Positions 1 through 9,700 of a stretch of 64,000 bases of DNA are shown here, piece after piece. Under the pieces are notes generated by a model. It was not told the origin of the DNA, searched no databases, and saw only the letters and a program-made list of their open reading frames with translations. The DNA is taken from NCBI RefSeq assembly GCF_030818575.1, contig NZ_JAUTAL010000001.1, positions 744,001 through 808,000 on the forward strand, in the 5' to 3' direction. A program made the translations under genes and the position numbers. Origin of the DNA: Chryseobacterium camelliae. Lineage in GTDB: Bacteria > Bacteroidota > Bacteroidia > Flavobacteriales > Weeksellaceae. Positions within the stretch are counted from its first letter, which is position 1. The number at the start of each line of letters is the position of its first letter.

Positions 1-1348
1 CGCTTACCCAAAGGTTGACATAATCCTTGTCCAGATAAGCTGACCCCATCCTTCCCAGGTCATATTCAGCAGCAAAAATTCTTCCCGGGGCATTATGGTT
101 TTTAAATGGCAAGGTAGAGGCATCCCTGGTCTGCCTGAACATGGCATCGATAACGTCTTTTTTTACTTCTACATGATCAAATTTGTAACCTTCAGCAATA
201 TCCATCAGTGTTTTGGTAGCAAATTCCTTGGATGGTTTTTCACCTCCTTTTTTCCAATAGTCAAGCAGCTTCTGATATTCCGGGGTGATTTTTACATTGG
301 TGATTCCTGCAATATTGTCAATCTTTTTCATCGGCCAGAACGCATAGCCGATATTATGTTTGTCTAGCAGTTGTATCAGCTGGGTAAACCATACATTAGA
401 GTTTTCACCGGTTTCTCCCAGCCAGATCGGTGCATTATGCTTATTTCTGAGGTCGAGCGCAAACTTAAGCGTTGCATCGTCATTGTTATTCCAGTATTTA
501 TGGAAGCTGAATACCATATTGTTGTCCCATAGCTGAGGAAGTCCGTTATAATTATTTCCCCATCCGTTTCCTTCAATGATGATGATGTGTTTTTTATCTA
601 CTTCGCGGATGGCCTGTGTAATTTCCTTCTGAAGCTTCCAGAGAGGTGCATTGGACATCTCATCTGTACCGTTAGGGTTTTTGCCGGTAAAATTAATATT
701 AGGTTCATTAATCAGATCATAGCCTCCAATCCAGGCTTCGTCTTTATATCTTTCGGCCAGCTTTTTCCAGAGGGCAATGGTTTTTCTCTGGTTTTCCGGG
801 CTTTCCCAAAGGGAGGGTTTGGATTTGTCATTATCCGAAATATTAACGTCATTGCCCTGGCCACCCGGAGCGGCGTGAAGGTCGAGGATCAGGTACATAT
901 TGTTTTCAGCACACCATTTCAGCAGGTCATCCGTCATCCTGAAACCTTCCTCCAGCCAGGTATCTTGTCCCTTCACGGGTTCTTTTTCGATAGGGAGCGT
1001 ATACAGGTTATAGTGCATGGGAAGGCGGATGGAATTAAATCCTGCCTGCTTCAAAAAATCAATGTCTTTTTTAGTGATCCCATTATTCAGATAGGCCTGA
1101 TAGAATTTTTTCATTCCTTCCTCGCCAATCAGTTCCGCTATTTTCTCTTTTATTTTATACTGCGGACCTGCAAAGTCGGCAGTTTTCAGCATATAGCCCT
1201 CCTGGAGCATCCAGCCGCCGGGCCCGAGGCCTCTCAGCTGTATATTTTCACCTTTGTCGTTTACGATCTTCTGGCCGCTTGTTTTTAAAAGCTGTGATGT
1301 CCCAAATTGAGACAATAAAAAAGCGGATAATAGAATGGCTCTTTTCAT
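1..1348 (-). CDS. Glycoside hydrolase family 5 (cellulase-like), secreted, 3' end outside window
   Basis: The minus-strand frame is open from the ATG at 1346-1348 to the window edge, giving 449 codons without a stop, so the C-terminus is missing. It begins with a basic, hydrophobic signal peptide (MKRAILLSAFLLSQFG). The (beta/alpha)8 barrel signatures of GH5 are present: an LDLHAAPGG strand, the acid/base Glu215 in DLINEPN, and the nucleophile Glu312 in WLGETGE. GH5 enzymes cleave beta-1,4-glycans such as cellulose, mannan or xyloglucan; the substrate cannot be told from sequence. The protein is probably periplasmic or exported. No other polysaccharide-utilisation gene is adjacent on the visible side. 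Confidence 0.88.
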   Translation of the reverse strand, partial: MKRAILLSAFLLSQFGTSQLLKTSGQKIVNDKGENIQLRGLGPGGWMLQEGYMLKTADFAGPQYKIKEKIAELIGEEGMKKFYQAYLNNGITKKDIDFLKQAGFNSIRLPMHYNLYTLPIEKEPVKGQDTWLEEGFRMTDDLLKWCAENNMYLILDLHAAPGGQGNDVNISDNDKSKPSLWESPENQRKTIALWKKLAERYKDEAWIGGYDLINEPNINFTGKNPNGTDEMSNAPLWKLQKEITQAIREVDKKHIIIIEGNGWGNNYNGLPQLWDNNMVFSFHKYWNNNDDATLKFALDLRNKHNAPIWLGETGENSNVWFTQLIQLLDKHNIGYAFWPMKKIDNIAGITNVKITPEYQKLLDYWKKGGEKPSKEFATKTLMDIAEGYKFDHVEVKKDVIDAMFRQTRDASTLPFKNHNAPGRIFAAEYDLGRMGSAYLDKDYVNLWVS

Positions 1349-1595
1349 AATGGTTTGCTTATTTAATATGAGGAGATTTGTTTAAAGAAATTAGGTTACT
1401 GATGACAAATATATTTAAAAATTAGCCATTACCTTATCATTTTTATGAAAAAATGATTTGTAATACAAAATATAGCCATTTATGCCATCCCAAATTAACT
1501 TAACTGCTCATTTTTTGCAGATTATTCAATAATTGTGAAAATATTTTCTGTTTTTACGCAAAAATTACTTTTAAAAACTATAATTGTTTATATAT

Positions 1596-1621
1596 TTACA
1601 CGGTAAAATTGTACTGTAAAA
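1596..1621. promoter_or_regulatory. Imperfect dyad TTTACA-N14-TGTAAA before the DUF6624 gene
   Basis: Six-base arms TTTACA (1596-1601) and TGTAAA (1616-1621) form a dyad ending 12 bases before the ATG at 1634. The size and position fit a dimeric HTH operator such as a Crp/Fnr-type site, and a Crp/Fnr gene lies two genes downstream. Binding by that protein is only a guess. Confidence 0.25.
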
Positions 1622-1633
1622 AACTGAATAAGA

Positions 1634-2194
1634 ATGAAAAACAAATTCTCTGAGCAACTGATTCAGATGGCAGCATTAGATGAATCGGTACGGGAAAAAC
1701 TCCTGAAAGAGAATAAACTTATAGGAGGTTATCATCCGGAAATGGAATATGTCCACCGGCAGAATGCTGATGAACTAAAATCAGTTATTAATGAAATCGG
1801 ATTCCCGACCATTTCAAAGGTTGGGGAAGAGGCCGCCGAGGCCGCATGGTTGATTGTTCAGCATTCCATTGGAGAGCCGGAATTCATGAAAGATTCATAC
1901 AAGCAGATGCTTGAGAGCCGTATAGATGTTAACCCCGCCAACCTGGCTTTCCTGTTTGACCGGATTCAGTTTTTTCAGGGGAAACCTCAGAAGTACGGTA
2001 CCCAGCTCAATGCAGACGGAAGCATCTATCCGGTTATGGATACTGATCAGCTCAATGCTTTAAGGCAGGAGCATAACCTTCCGCCTTTGCCACAAGATAA
2101 GATCAGCAGTATCCTTCCTTCAGATAAGATAGAAGAGCTGGAAAATCAAAATCCGGATTATGTTCTCTGGAGAAAGAATGCAGGCTGGAAATAA
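1634..2194 (+). CDS. DUF6624-like protein
   Basis: 186 residues, cytoplasmic (no signal peptide or membrane span). The conserved pattern resembles DUF6624 proteins: a GFPTISKVGEEAAEAAWLIV segment followed by QHS around residues 57-79, and a DRIQFFQGKPQKYGTQL segment around residues 109-125. The biochemical role of this family is unknown. The gene is followed after 12 bases by a Crp/Fnr-family regulator on the same strand, so the two are probably co-transcribed. A TTTACA/TGTAAA dyad sits just before the start. The ATG at 1634 is the only sensible start. Confidence 0.7.
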   Translation: MKNKFSEQLIQMAALDESVREKLLKENKLIGGYHPEMEYVHRQNADELKSVINEIGFPTISKVGEEAAEAAWLIVQHSIGEPEFMKDSYKQMLESRIDVNPANLAFLFDRIQFFQGKPQKYGTQLNADGSIYPVMDTDQLNALRQEHNLPPLPQDKISSILPSDKIEELENQNPDYVLWRKNAGWK

Positions 2195-2206
2195 CCTCAT
2201 GACCAT

Positions 2207-2758
2207 ATGAAGATGCTGGAACAATTCGGATGTTTTTCGGAAGCTGAGACGAAGCTTTTTCATAGCATGCTGACAAATAAATATGTGAAAAAAGATGAAG
2301 TGCTTGTCCGGCAGGGTGAGATTTCAAAATCCATATTTTTTGTTGTCAAAGGATCTTTTTATCAGTTGTATTTCTGCCAGGACCGTGAAGAGAATCATAT
2401 TACTGATCTGTACATGGAAAACGACTGGCTATTTAATGCTGACAGCCTGATCAACCAGGCTCCGTCAAAATCAGCTATTATCTGTTTCTCCGATGCTGAG
2501 GTAGCTGAACTCACACTGGAAAGTCTGCATCAGCTTATTGCTTTTTCCCGGAATTTCCTGTTGCTTAATAAAATATTCAATACATTAAGTTCTAAAATAG
2601 CTCTGTACGATGAACATCTGACTCCTGCCCGGAAATACAATCATATTCTCACCTCAAAACCTCAGCTATTGCAGTCATTCCCCCTGGCAATGATCGCCTC
2701 CTATCTTAAAATAAGGCCGGAAACCCTCAGCAGGGTAAGGGCAAATATCCGTATTTGA
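2207..2758 (+). CDS. Crp/Fnr family transcriptional regulator
   Basis: 183 residues. The N-terminal cyclic-nucleotide-binding-like beta-roll is visible (ILVRQGE-type segment at VLVRQGEISKSIFFVVKGS, about residues 32-50). The C-terminal helix-turn-helix is MIASYLKIRPETLSRVR, about residues 163-179. This is the short Bacteroidota type of Crp-like regulator, usually located beside its targets. No Fe-S cysteine cluster of the Fnr kind is seen, so the effector is unknown. It lies 12 bases after the DUF6624-like gene and 52 bases before a VOC gene, and may control both. Confidence 0.85.
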   Translation: MKMLEQFGCFSEAETKLFHSMLTNKYVKKDEVLVRQGEISKSIFFVVKGSFYQLYFCQDREENHITDLYMENDWLFNADSLINQAPSKSAIICFSDAEVAELTLESLHQLIAFSRNFLLLNKIFNTLSSKIALYDEHLTPARKYNHILTSKPQLLQSFPLAMIASYLKIRPETLSRVRANIRI

Positions 2759-2810
2759 TTTCAATCAAGTGTCCGTCCGGGAAATTATCATGATATTTAA
2801 TTAAAAATAT

Positions 2811-3167
2811 ATGATACAACAGATAATTCCCAAACTGCCCATGCGGCAAAAAGAAATTACCGAAAGGTTTTATAATGCCTTAGGATTTGAGACCTCACAA
2901 AATGATTTTCACCAGTATCTTATGATGAAAAACGGAGCCGTGGAAATTCATTTCTTTGAGTTTAAGGGTCTTATTCCGGAAGAAAATTACGGTCAGATCT
3001 ATGTCCGATGCTCGGCTTTGGAAGCCCTTTATCAACATTACACAGAACGCGGTATTGAAATTCATCCGGCAGGGAGCCTCAGCAGCAAACCGTGGGGACA
3101 GAAAGAATTCTCTATTCTTGATCCCGATCATAATCTGATAACATTTGGTGAGGCAATCAGTTTATAA
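2811..3167 (+). CDS. VOC superfamily (bleomycin-resistance-like) protein
   Basis: 118 residues with the beta-alpha-beta-beta-beta fold order of the vicinal oxygen chelate superfamily: an N-terminal FYNALGFE motif, a central AVEIHFFEF strand, and the C-terminal FSILDPDHNLITFGE signature. The similarity is to BLMA/Ble-like drug-binding proteins. Small VOC proteins of this size act as dimers that bind metals or small molecules, and many have no resistance role. It follows a Crp/Fnr gene at 52 bases and is likely in the same unit. The specific substrate is unknown. Confidence 0.75.
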   Translation: MIQQIIPKLPMRQKEITERFYNALGFETSQNDFHQYLMMKNGAVEIHFFEFKGLIPEENYGQIYVRCSALEALYQHYTERGIEIHPAGSLSSKPWGQKEFSILDPDHNLITFGEAISL

Positions 3168-3191
3168 TCCGGATATAATTTCTCTGTCAAT

Positions 3192-3223
3192 ATCAAAAAT
3201 AAACCCTCCTAAGCAGAGGGTTT
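3192..3223 (-). terminator. Rho-independent terminator of the Gfo/Idh gene
   Basis: Arms AAACCCTC (3201-3208) and GAGGGTTT (3216-3223) form an 8-bp hairpin. Read on the minus strand it is followed by TTTATTTTT, which fits termination of the minus-strand oxidoreductase. It lies between two convergent genes and may also stop the plus-strand VOC transcript. Confidence 0.75.
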
Positions 3224-3258
3224 AGTCTTATGATGAAAGTTGAATACCGTCAGTAAAA

Positions 3259-4233
3259 CTATTGCAATGGTGAGGCAATCAGTTTCATGATTTCCAGAGC
3301 AACTTTCAGGGCTTCGGTTCCATCTTCCAGTGAAACTTCCACATTCTTGTTATTGACGATGGCATCTGCAAAAGAATTCAGCTCATCAAGTATTGCATTG
3401 TTGGCCTGGATATTCGGATACTCAAATAAAATCTGATTTTTCTCTCCGTCCGAGTTTTCTATGATCATATCAAATGGGGTAGGCTGTTCCGGAGCCTCTT
3501 TCATCCGGATAACCTCTGCTTTCTTCTCCAGGAAATCTACGGAAATGTAGGCGTCCTTCTGGAAGAAACGGCTTTTCCGCATCGCTTTCATGGATATTCT
3601 GGACGTGGTAAGATTGGCAACGCAGCCATTTTCAAATTCAATCCTGGCATTGGCAATGTCCGGGGTTTTGCTCACTACGCAGACGCCGCTGGCATGGATG
3701 CTCTTGACTTTTGATTTTACCAGGCTCAGCAGGATATCAAGGTCGTGGATCATCAGGTCAAGCACTACGGAAACATCCGTTCCGCGCGGATTGAATTCTG
3801 CCAGGCGGTGGATTTCTATAAACATCGGATTCCTGATGTAGTCCTTTGTCGCAATAAATGCAGGATTGTAACGCTCCACATGGCCTACCTGGGCCTTGAT
3901 GCCGTTTTCCTGGCACATCCTGAGGATTTCTTCTGCTTCTTCCAGGGTTTGTGTTACCGGTTTTTCTATAAAGAAATGCAGCCCTTTACGGATAGCCTGC
4001 AAAGCATAGTCGTAGTGATAAATGGTAGGGGTTACGATATCCAGCATATCGATCTCATCCAGAAGATCATCAAAATGTTCGAAATAGCGGTATCCGAATT
4101 CAGCTTCCAGTTTCCTGCCGTTTTCAGCATCTTTATCATGAAACCCAACCAGTTCATATTGATCCGACTGGTTCAGAAGCCGCAAATGTATTTTCCCCAG
4201 ATGTCCGGCACCTACCAAACCTGCTTTTAACAT
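3259..4233 (-). CDS. Gfo/Idh/MocA family oxidoreductase
   Basis: 324 residues. It has an N-terminal Rossmann fold with the dinucleotide motif GAGHLG (residues 8-13), the family's EKP motif at residues 90-92 that places the catalytic lysine and nicotinamide, and a C-terminal alpha/beta domain. Members oxidise or reduce sugars, inositols or biliverdin using NAD(P). The conserved core HVERYNPA suggests the branch common in Bacteroidota genomes near housekeeping genes, where the substrate is unassigned. It is a monocistronic minus-strand gene, divergent from pcm. Confidence 0.88.
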   Translation of the reverse strand: MLKAGLVGAGHLGKIHLRLLNQSDQYELVGFHDKDAENGRKLEAEFGYRYFEHFDDLLDEIDMLDIVTPTIYHYDYALQAIRKGLHFFIEKPVTQTLEEAEEILRMCQENGIKAQVGHVERYNPAFIATKDYIRNPMFIEIHRLAEFNPRGTDVSVVLDLMIHDLDILLSLVKSKVKSIHASGVCVVSKTPDIANARIEFENGCVANLTTSRISMKAMRKSRFFQKDAYISVDFLEKKAEVIRMKEAPEQPTPFDMIIENSDGEKNQILFEYPNIQANNAILDELNSFADAIVNNKNVEVSLEDGTEALKVALEIMKLIASPLQ

Positions 4234-4300
4234 AGTCCTTTAAAATTTCCGTAAAGATAGTCATTTTATGAATTTGCAAAGCAGTACAGGGCTTTTAAGG

Positions 4301-4331
4301 TTGACCGGTACCGATTGTTTTACTACTTTTG
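4301..4331 (+). promoter_or_regulatory. Bacteroidota-type promoter of pcm
   Basis: TTG at 4301-4303 and TACTTTTG (TAnnTTTG) at 4324-4331 are separated by 20 bases. This matches the -33/-7 layout used by the Bacteroidota primary sigma factor. The transcript would start about 30 bases before the pcm ATG. Confidence 0.6.
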
Positions 4332-4365
4332 TGCCTTAGTATTGTGATCCCTAAACTATGATCCC

Positions 4366-5019
4366 ATGATGCATGATTCATTTGTACATAAAGGAAAAAG
4401 AAAGATTTTGGTTGACTATCTCCGGCAGAGGATCGGGATTTCCGATGAAGACGTGCTTTCAGCCATGAATGACGTTCCCCGCCACCTGTTCATTGAAAGT
4501 ATCTTTGAAGATTATGCTTATGAAGACCGTGCATTTCCCATTCTGGCACACCAGACCATTTCACACCCCTCAACCGTAGCGGAACAAACCGAGCTTTTGC
4601 AGGTAAAACCGGGTGAAAAAATCCTGGAGATCGGAACAGGATGCGGATATCAAACTGCCGTCCTGTTAGCTATGAAAGCACAGGTGTATACTGTGGAAAG
4701 GCAGAAAGACCTCTTTGATTTTTCAAAGAAAAAGCTCAGGGAACTGGGAATGTATCCTAAATTCCAAAGCTTTGGGGATGGATTTGCAGGGCTTCCCACT
4801 TTTGCTCCTTTTGATAAGATCATCGTTACCTGCGGCGCATCCGTTCTTCCTACTGAACTGCTGAAGCAGCTGAAAGTGGGCGGAACCATGGTTATTCCGT
4901 TGGGACCTACAGATGAGCAGGTTTTATACCGCTTTACCAAAGTATCGCAGACCGAGTTTGAAAAAGAAGAGTTCGGGGCATACAAATTTGTTCCGATGCT
5001 GGGCAACACGAATCAGTAA
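4366..5019 (+). CDS. pcm: Protein-L-isoaspartate O-methyltransferase
   Basis: 217 residues, the usual family length. It methylates isoaspartyl residues that form by ageing of Asn/Asp, using S-adenosylmethionine, and so starts their repair. The SAM-binding motif EIGTGCGYQ is at residues 88-96, and the RHLFIE and HQTISHP substrate-loop motifs are at about 39-44 and 62-68. Two adjacent ATG codons (4366 and 4369) could both serve as start. It has its own -33/-7 promoter and a downstream terminator hairpin, so it is monocistronic. Confidence 0.93.
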   Translation: MMHDSFVHKGKRKILVDYLRQRIGISDEDVLSAMNDVPRHLFIESIFEDYAYEDRAFPILAHQTISHPSTVAEQTELLQVKPGEKILEIGTGCGYQTAVLLAMKAQVYTVERQKDLFDFSKKKLRELGMYPKFQSFGDGFAGLPTFAPFDKIIVTCGASVLPTELLKQLKVGGTMVIPLGPTDEQVLYRFTKVSQTEFEKEEFGAYKFVPMLGNTNQ

Positions 5020-5040
5020 TTCATATATTGATCATAGCGA

Positions 5041-5075
5041 TCAGGGCTTAAATTTTTTAAGCCCTGAATTGTTTT
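5041..5075 (+). terminator. Terminator downstream of pcm
   Basis: TCAGGGCTTAA (5041-5051) pairs with TTAAGCCCTGA (5057-5067), an 11-bp stem, followed by a short T-rich tail (AATTGTTTTTG). Confidence 0.75.
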
Positions 5076-5206
5076 TGATGGTGGTGAAAGGCTTTCAAAG
5101 GAAATCAGAAAGAATTATTCATAAATTTTAACTGGACCTGCTATCTAGGGTCATAGTTTGCTAATAATAAGTTTCAGGTGCATCCTGATGTCAAAAAAAT
5201 ATCATC

Positions 5207-6187
5207 ATGAAAGTATTCATCACTAAGAAAATTCCTGAAATAGGGATGAAGATGCTGGGAGAGGCCGGTATGGAAATCATTCTTCCGGATAATAATGATC
5301 TTACACGCTACGAGTGGCTGGAGCATTGCCGCAATGCAGATGCGGTTCTGAACGTAGGGAGCAGGTTCCGTTATGACAGGGCATTTTTTGACCATTGCCC
5401 GGATGTGAAGGCGATTGCGCTTTACTCTGTAGGGTTTGACCAAGTAGACGTCTGGGAAGCAAGCCGTAGAAATATTCCTGTCGGGAACACCCCTGATGTG
5501 CTGAGCAGGGCTACTTCCGATGTTGCATTTTTACTGATGCAGTCTGTGGCTAGGAGGGCTAGTTATAATTTCGAGAAGGTAAAGGCTGGCAACTGGACAG
5601 ATTTTGATCCTATGCATGCTTTGGGACAGGAACTGTACGGCAAGACCTTGGGGATTTTCGGGCTGGGAAGGATCGGTTTTGAAATGGCACTTAAGGCACA
5701 GCGTGCTTTCGATATGAAGATTGTGTATCACAACCGGCACCGCAACGAAAAATCAGAAAAACTGCTGGATGCCCATTATGTCTCTTTTGATGAACTGATT
5801 GAGGTTTCTGATGTGCTGAGTATCCATGCTAATTTTAATCCGGATCAAAAAGGTATTTTCAACCAATCCGTATTTAAAAGAATGAAACCCGGATCGATCT
5901 TTATTAATACAGCCCGAGGAGGATTTCATCAGCAGGACGACCTGTATGGCGCCTTGGTTGCAGGAGACATCTGGGGGGCAGGCCTGGACGTTACCGATCC
6001 TGAGCCGATGTCACCTGATGATCCTTTGCTGCAACATTCAAAGGTATGTGTGCTCCCGCATATCGGCTCCGCAACCCATGAAGCGCGGAATGGCATGGCC
6101 CGCATTGCTGCCCTGAATATCATTGCATTTTCGCATGGGGAGATAATGCCGTATTGTGTCAATCCTGAAATATATTCTGCACGGTAA
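5207..6187 (+). CDS. D-2-hydroxyacid dehydrogenase (glyoxylate/hydroxypyruvate reductase type)
   Basis: 326 residues. The NAD(P)-binding motif GLGRIG is at residues 152-157. The catalytic Arg lies in NTARGG and the catalytic His in LPHIGSAT, with the intervening Glu in VTDPEPM. The family reduces 2-keto acids such as glyoxylate or hydroxypyruvate to D-2-hydroxyacids in the cytoplasm. The closest named type by motif is GhrB/GyaR-like, but the substrate is an inference. A small acidic protein gene follows after 53 bases on the same strand. Confidence 0.85.
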   Translation: MKVFITKKIPEIGMKMLGEAGMEIILPDNNDLTRYEWLEHCRNADAVLNVGSRFRYDRAFFDHCPDVKAIALYSVGFDQVDVWEASRRNIPVGNTPDVLSRATSDVAFLLMQSVARRASYNFEKVKAGNWTDFDPMHALGQELYGKTLGIFGLGRIGFEMALKAQRAFDMKIVYHNRHRNEKSEKLLDAHYVSFDELIEVSDVLSIHANFNPDQKGIFNQSVFKRMKPGSIFINTARGGFHQQDDLYGALVAGDIWGAGLDVTDPEPMSPDDPLLQHSKVCVLPHIGSATHEARNGMARIAALNIIAFSHGEIMPYCVNPEIYSAR

Positions 6188-6240
6188 GGGAAGCTTGGAA
6201 CTATTTTTGATCTTTACACACTACACTAAACAACAATCTT

Positions 6241-6534
6241 ATGGTATCAGAAAACAGTCCTCAGGAGCAGGACAGAAAACTAGAACAGATGGATTACAGT
6301 CCGGGAGAGGACATTTTTAATCAGGAAGAACATATTCCCGTTGACGGAGATGGAAATCCTATTCCCGATACAGTGACGGATGAGGATGAAATAGACAAAG
6401 GATTGGATATTCCCGGTACTGAAGATGACGAAGTGGTAGACAATAATGGTCTTGATGATGAGGAGAATGATTACTGGAGCATCAGCGACAATGATGATAA
6501 CCACGAAGAAGAAAATACAGATTTAATCCGCTAA
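6241..6534 (+). CDS. Small highly acidic protein of unknown function
   Basis: 97 residues, with a very high content of Asp and Glu and almost no Lys or Arg outside the N-terminus. It contains DGDGNPIPD and DEDEID stretches that look disordered and could loosely bind Ca2+. There is no signal peptide or membrane span. It follows the dehydrogenase gene and ends right before a clear terminator, which supports it being expressed. I do not recognise a characterised family. Confidence 0.6.
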   Translation: MVSENSPQEQDRKLEQMDYSPGEDIFNQEEHIPVDGDGNPIPDTVTDEDEIDKGLDIPGTEDDEVVDNNGLDDEENDYWSISDNDDNHEEENTDLIR

Positions 6535-6535
6535 G

Positions 6536-6562
6536 CCTTACTGAATTAAGTAAGGTTTTTTA
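6536..6562 (+). terminator. Rho-independent terminator after the acidic protein gene
   Basis: CCTTAC (6536-6541) pairs with GTAAGG (6550-6555), followed by a run of seven T. Confidence 0.8.
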
Positions 6563-6631
6563 ATTATATCACCATATTGGGGATTTGTATGAATTTATTT
6601 TATATATATTAATTTATTTTTAGATAGATAA

Positions 6632-6695
6632 AAATCATAAATGTTTATGATTTGGAATAAGAAAAAATATCTATTTTTATCTCTGTTTAGAGATA
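6632..6695 (+). promoter_or_regulatory. Two dyads in the 5' region of the large T9SS protein gene
   Basis: The first dyad is AAATCATAAA (6632-6641) and TTTATGATTT (6644-6653), perfect 10-base arms two bases apart. The second is TATCTCT (6678-6684) and AGAGATA (6689-6695) around GTTT, ending ten bases before the ATG at 6706 and followed by T residues. They could be operators or mRNA hairpins. Their role is unknown. Confidence 0.4.
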
Positions 6696-6705
6696 GTTTT
6701 TATAT

Positions 6706-9700
6706 ATGGTTAAATTTATACAATCTTTTTTAATATGTATTGGAGTATCACTGTATGCACAGTCTCAGGTAAACGTTAAAGTTAAAGATGCTTCAGGCAA
6801 TGAAAGTTTTAATGTGTCCTGTACCAATACGCTGGATTCTAACGGATGTCTGTCACTTCATGTAGAGTATCCGGTTCTAAAGGAAACAACAGGCTACCAG
6901 GTGAGCCAGGAAACCTACAATCCTGCTGCGGCATTCAATCAGGGAACGGCTCTTAATGCCAACTACGACGACGTGTTTGCCAAAAAGTTGGATCTGCCTT
7001 TTAAGTTCTGCTTTTACAATCAGTATTACGAATCCTTGGTCGTAGGGTCCAACGGGATGATTACTTTTGACCTCAGCCAGCTGGGAAAAATCAATTATCC
7101 AAACGTTCAGGGACAGAATCCTAACGTTAACCTTCCGAAGAATGCTGTATTCGGGGTCTATCATGATATGGTATTTTCCGCTTCTGATGCTTCCGAAATC
7201 TATTATGCTACCCTTGGAACCGCACCGTACAGGAAGTTTGTCATCAGTTTTTATGAAGGAAGGATTGCAGGATGTACTGAACGGTCTACTTCACAGATTG
7301 TCCTGAATGAAACTACCAATGTCATCGATGTATTTGTCGATAAAAAGCCTCTGCCGTGTCCGACCAGGAAATTTGAAAATGCGTTGATAGGAATTATCAA
7401 CAGTACCGGTACAGATGGAATCTCACCCGCTTCCCGAAATACGGGTAACTGGCAGGCTTCACAGGAAGCATGGAGGTTTACGCCTACCGGAAATGTCATT
7501 CAGCCTCAGGTAACATGGACGAATGCTGCGGGGCAGACGGTAGCTACCGGAGTTCAGACTACGCTGTGCCCTGCTCAGAACGAAGTATATACGGCCAATG
7601 TAGTATTCAACAGCTGTGGAAACAGTACACTCACCCTAACGGATGACTTTCCGGTGACGTTTGATGCTGCGTATCCTGCTGCAAAAAACTTTACACAGAA
7701 TATCTGTGGCAATGCGCCGGTGAATGTCAGCCTGAACAGCTTTCAGCAGAACCTGACTTCCCAGAATCCTGCCAATTTTAATTTCAGTTTTTATACAACG
7801 TTACAGAATGCACAGAGCGGGCAAAATCCATTGCCTAACACTTATACAGTAAGTTCCAATACCGTTCTGTACGTACGGATACAGAATCCAGGCGTACCGG
7901 GGTGTTTCAGGACAGCGGTACTTACCCTGAATTTCCTGACCAGGAACCTTCTCAAGAACACCGTAGAAATCTGTGATACCAACAATGACGGTACAGAATC
8001 CGGATATGATCTCTCTGCTATAACAGGCGAACTTTTTCCTCCAGGTACTTCCGGGTATTCCTATCATCTCAGCCAGGCTGATGCACAAAACAATGTAAAC
8101 AGTGTTACCACCGCTACCATTACAGCCAACACCAGTATTTGGGTAAGGCTTCAGGATGGATCATGTACCTATATTCTTGGACCTGTCCATTTTCAGTTCA
8201 GGCCCGGTGCCAATATTAATACACCGATTACTTATCCGTATACGACATGTGATATTAATGCGGATAATAAAGAACCCTTTGATTTTGCAGTTAATGTCGG
8301 TCCTCTGATCAGCAGTCAGCAGGGCGTAACATTCAGTGCTTACGAAACCTATGCTGCCGCACTTGCAGGATCAGCACCTACGCTGGGAACTATCAAAGAA
8401 GGACAATATCCCGTTTTTATTAGGGTTCAGACCCCAAACGGATGTTTTGCTGTAGCCCAGGTAAATATGAATGTTACCTTTACAAAGATACAGGCCAATG
8501 AAAAGAATGAATACATCTGCTTCAACGGGACTGATGACATCAGTATTAACCTGAATACCCTTTCGGCGGGTATGTTGATTTCCCCTACATCGGTTCCCGT
8601 AACTGAATTTTATGCTGGTTACAATGAAGCCATGGCCGGGACTACTCCTATCAGTCCCAACCAGACTATCACCACTAATGGGAATTTCGTAACCCAGACT
8701 TATTACGTAAGGTTTGAAATTTCAGATCAGTGTTTTACCGTAAGGCCTATCAATGTCAATCTTGTTCATCCTGTTGCGGTACAGTCCAGCTTTACCGTAT
8801 GTGATATCAATAATAATAATTCTGAAAATGTCCAGCTGAACCAGTTTTCAGCCGCCATAATCGGGACACAGAATGCATCTGCGGTATTCTATCTGACACA
8901 GGGTGATGCCCAGAACGGGACCAATCCTGTCAATACCATAACGCTGAACGGTACCCAGCAGGTCTTTGTGAAGATTACTTCCTACAACTGTTCGCAGGTA
9001 TATCCGGTAACAGTGGGGCTGGTATCCACTCCGGCGGTGAGTTCACCCGTGACGATTACGCTCAGCAACATCTGCGACAATAATAATGACGGTACGGAAA
9101 TCTATAATCTTACGCTTGCCCAGCCGCAGATATACAGCGGCTCCAACGTGATATTTACTTATTATACCTCATACAATCCTTCTACCCAGGCTCTTTCGGG
9201 TGAAATTACCAATCCTTCGCAATTTTCAGTGCAGGGAAGTGCTACGGTATATGTAAAGGTTAAATTCAATAACAGCGATTGCTTTTCTGTGGCACAGTTG
9301 AACATCCAGATGACGTTCCTTCCGCCTGTAGTACTGAATAATGCCGTTCTCGATATCTGTGATCAAAATTTCGACCTGAACGAAACTTTTCAGCTGAGTG
9401 CCGCAACGCCACAGTTATTTATCGCTTCCCAGAATACACAGCCGGTATCCAATATGACGATTACGTACTACAATACGGCTGCTGATGCCAATGCTGGAAA
9501 TGCTTCTGCACAGATTGGAAGCACTGTAACCACCAATGTTTCTACAGTGACTGTCTGGGCAAGATTCCAGTCTAAAACCACAGGTTGTTACTCTGTAGCA
9601 TCTATTCAGCTGAATACGTATTTTCCGCCAAAAGCAATTAATTCAACCATTACGGTCTGTGATGAAAACCTGGACGGAAGCTATGAAGTCAACCTCCTGA

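Noticed and set aside
587-1288. 233-residue plus-strand ORF
   Set aside because: It is the antisense of the GH5 gene, whose minus-strand frame carries the NEP and ETGE catalytic motifs.
2811-3167. Bleomycin-resistance annotation for the VOC gene
   Set aside because: Ble-like fold only. Resistance cannot be inferred from the fold, and no transfer signs adjoin it.
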